Assembly: GCA_951640165.1 (NCBI GenBank)
Contig: OX621250.1
Span: 7,316,001-7,380,000 of the forward strand
Length of the DNA stretch: 64,000 nucleotides
DNA from: Pseudoips prasinana
Lineage: Eukaryota; Arthropoda; Insecta; Lepidoptera; Nolidae
Direction of reading: 5' to 3'
Positions 63,931 to 64,000 of this stretch are shown in pieces; positions within the stretch are counted from its first letter, which is position 1; the number at the start of each line of letters is the position of its first letter. The notes beneath the pieces are model-generated. The model worked only from the letters and a program-made list of their open reading frames with translations, searched no databases and had not been told where the DNA came from. Position numbers and translations under genes: made by a program.

Positions 63931-64000
63931 GGTTATTTTCGATTAATTAATGTGTTGAAAACAGTTGCACCGTGAATTCATGATCTCGATTAATGCGATT

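Noticed and set aside
1..64000. CRISPR arrays, bacterial operons or rRNA/tRNA genes
   Set aside because: Nothing of the kind is visible; tRNA-like boxes belong to SINEs and the sequence is eukaryotic.

Overview
This window looks like a stretch of a lepidopteran (moth or butterfly) nuclear genome. It is AT-rich, its genes are spliced with GT-AG introns, and it is packed with lepidopteran-type repeats: non-autonomous Helitrons ending in CTAG, tRNA-derived SINEs, a widespread repeat opening with GGGTTCCGTACC, and many non-LTR retrotransposons (LINEs) of several clades. The order is an inference from repeat content; no species can be named.

Host genes. Three loci lie on the minus strand. (1) A complete seven-exon glyoxylate/hydroxypyruvate reductase (GRHPR-type) gene, copy 1, runs from 16163 down to 488 and encodes about 326 aa when spliced. 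(2) A cubilin-type gene runs from 37189 down to 21305: signal peptide, coiled coil, about 8 EGF and 27-28 CUB domains in very long, almost intron-free coding blocks. It is broken by a LINE inserted in an EGF codon, a 52-bp perfect inverted duplication, a 0.96-kb break and a frameshift. (3) A second GRHPR copy in the same orientation has its last exon at 38733-38860 and exons 6 to 2 between 57912 and 63477; its exon 1 lies beyond the window. Cubilin thus sits between two tandem GRHPR paralogs. The paralogs are about 99% identical over exons 2, 3 and part of 4 with their introns, but visibly more diverged over exons 5-7.

Layout. 1-7.7 kb: GRHPR-1 last exon and a large intron holding a 5-kb two-ORF LINE plus fragments. 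7.8-10.6 kb: exons 6-2. 10.7-15.4 kb: hairpin-rich island split by a 4.25-kb DNA transposon with TIRs; copy 2 preserves the empty site. 15.8-16.2 kb: Helitron and exon 1. 16.7-21.2 kb: repeat graveyard (LINE and RTE tails, SINEs, a GC-rich retroposed segment with poly-A and TSD). 21.3-37.2 kb: cubilin. 37.3-57.9 kb: GRHPR-2 last exon and a 19-kb intron made of nested LINEs. 58-64 kb: GRHPR-2 exons 6-2, with a decayed LINE in intron 5.

GRHPR enzymes reduce glyoxylate and hydroxypyruvate; cubilin is an endocytic scavenger receptor. Nothing suggests that these neighbours act together. The most unusual material is structural: the mosaic paralog pair, the disrupted giant cubilin gene with a palindrome that could be read as a 66-nt intron, the TIR transposon with its empty-site control, and nested or chimeric retroelements.
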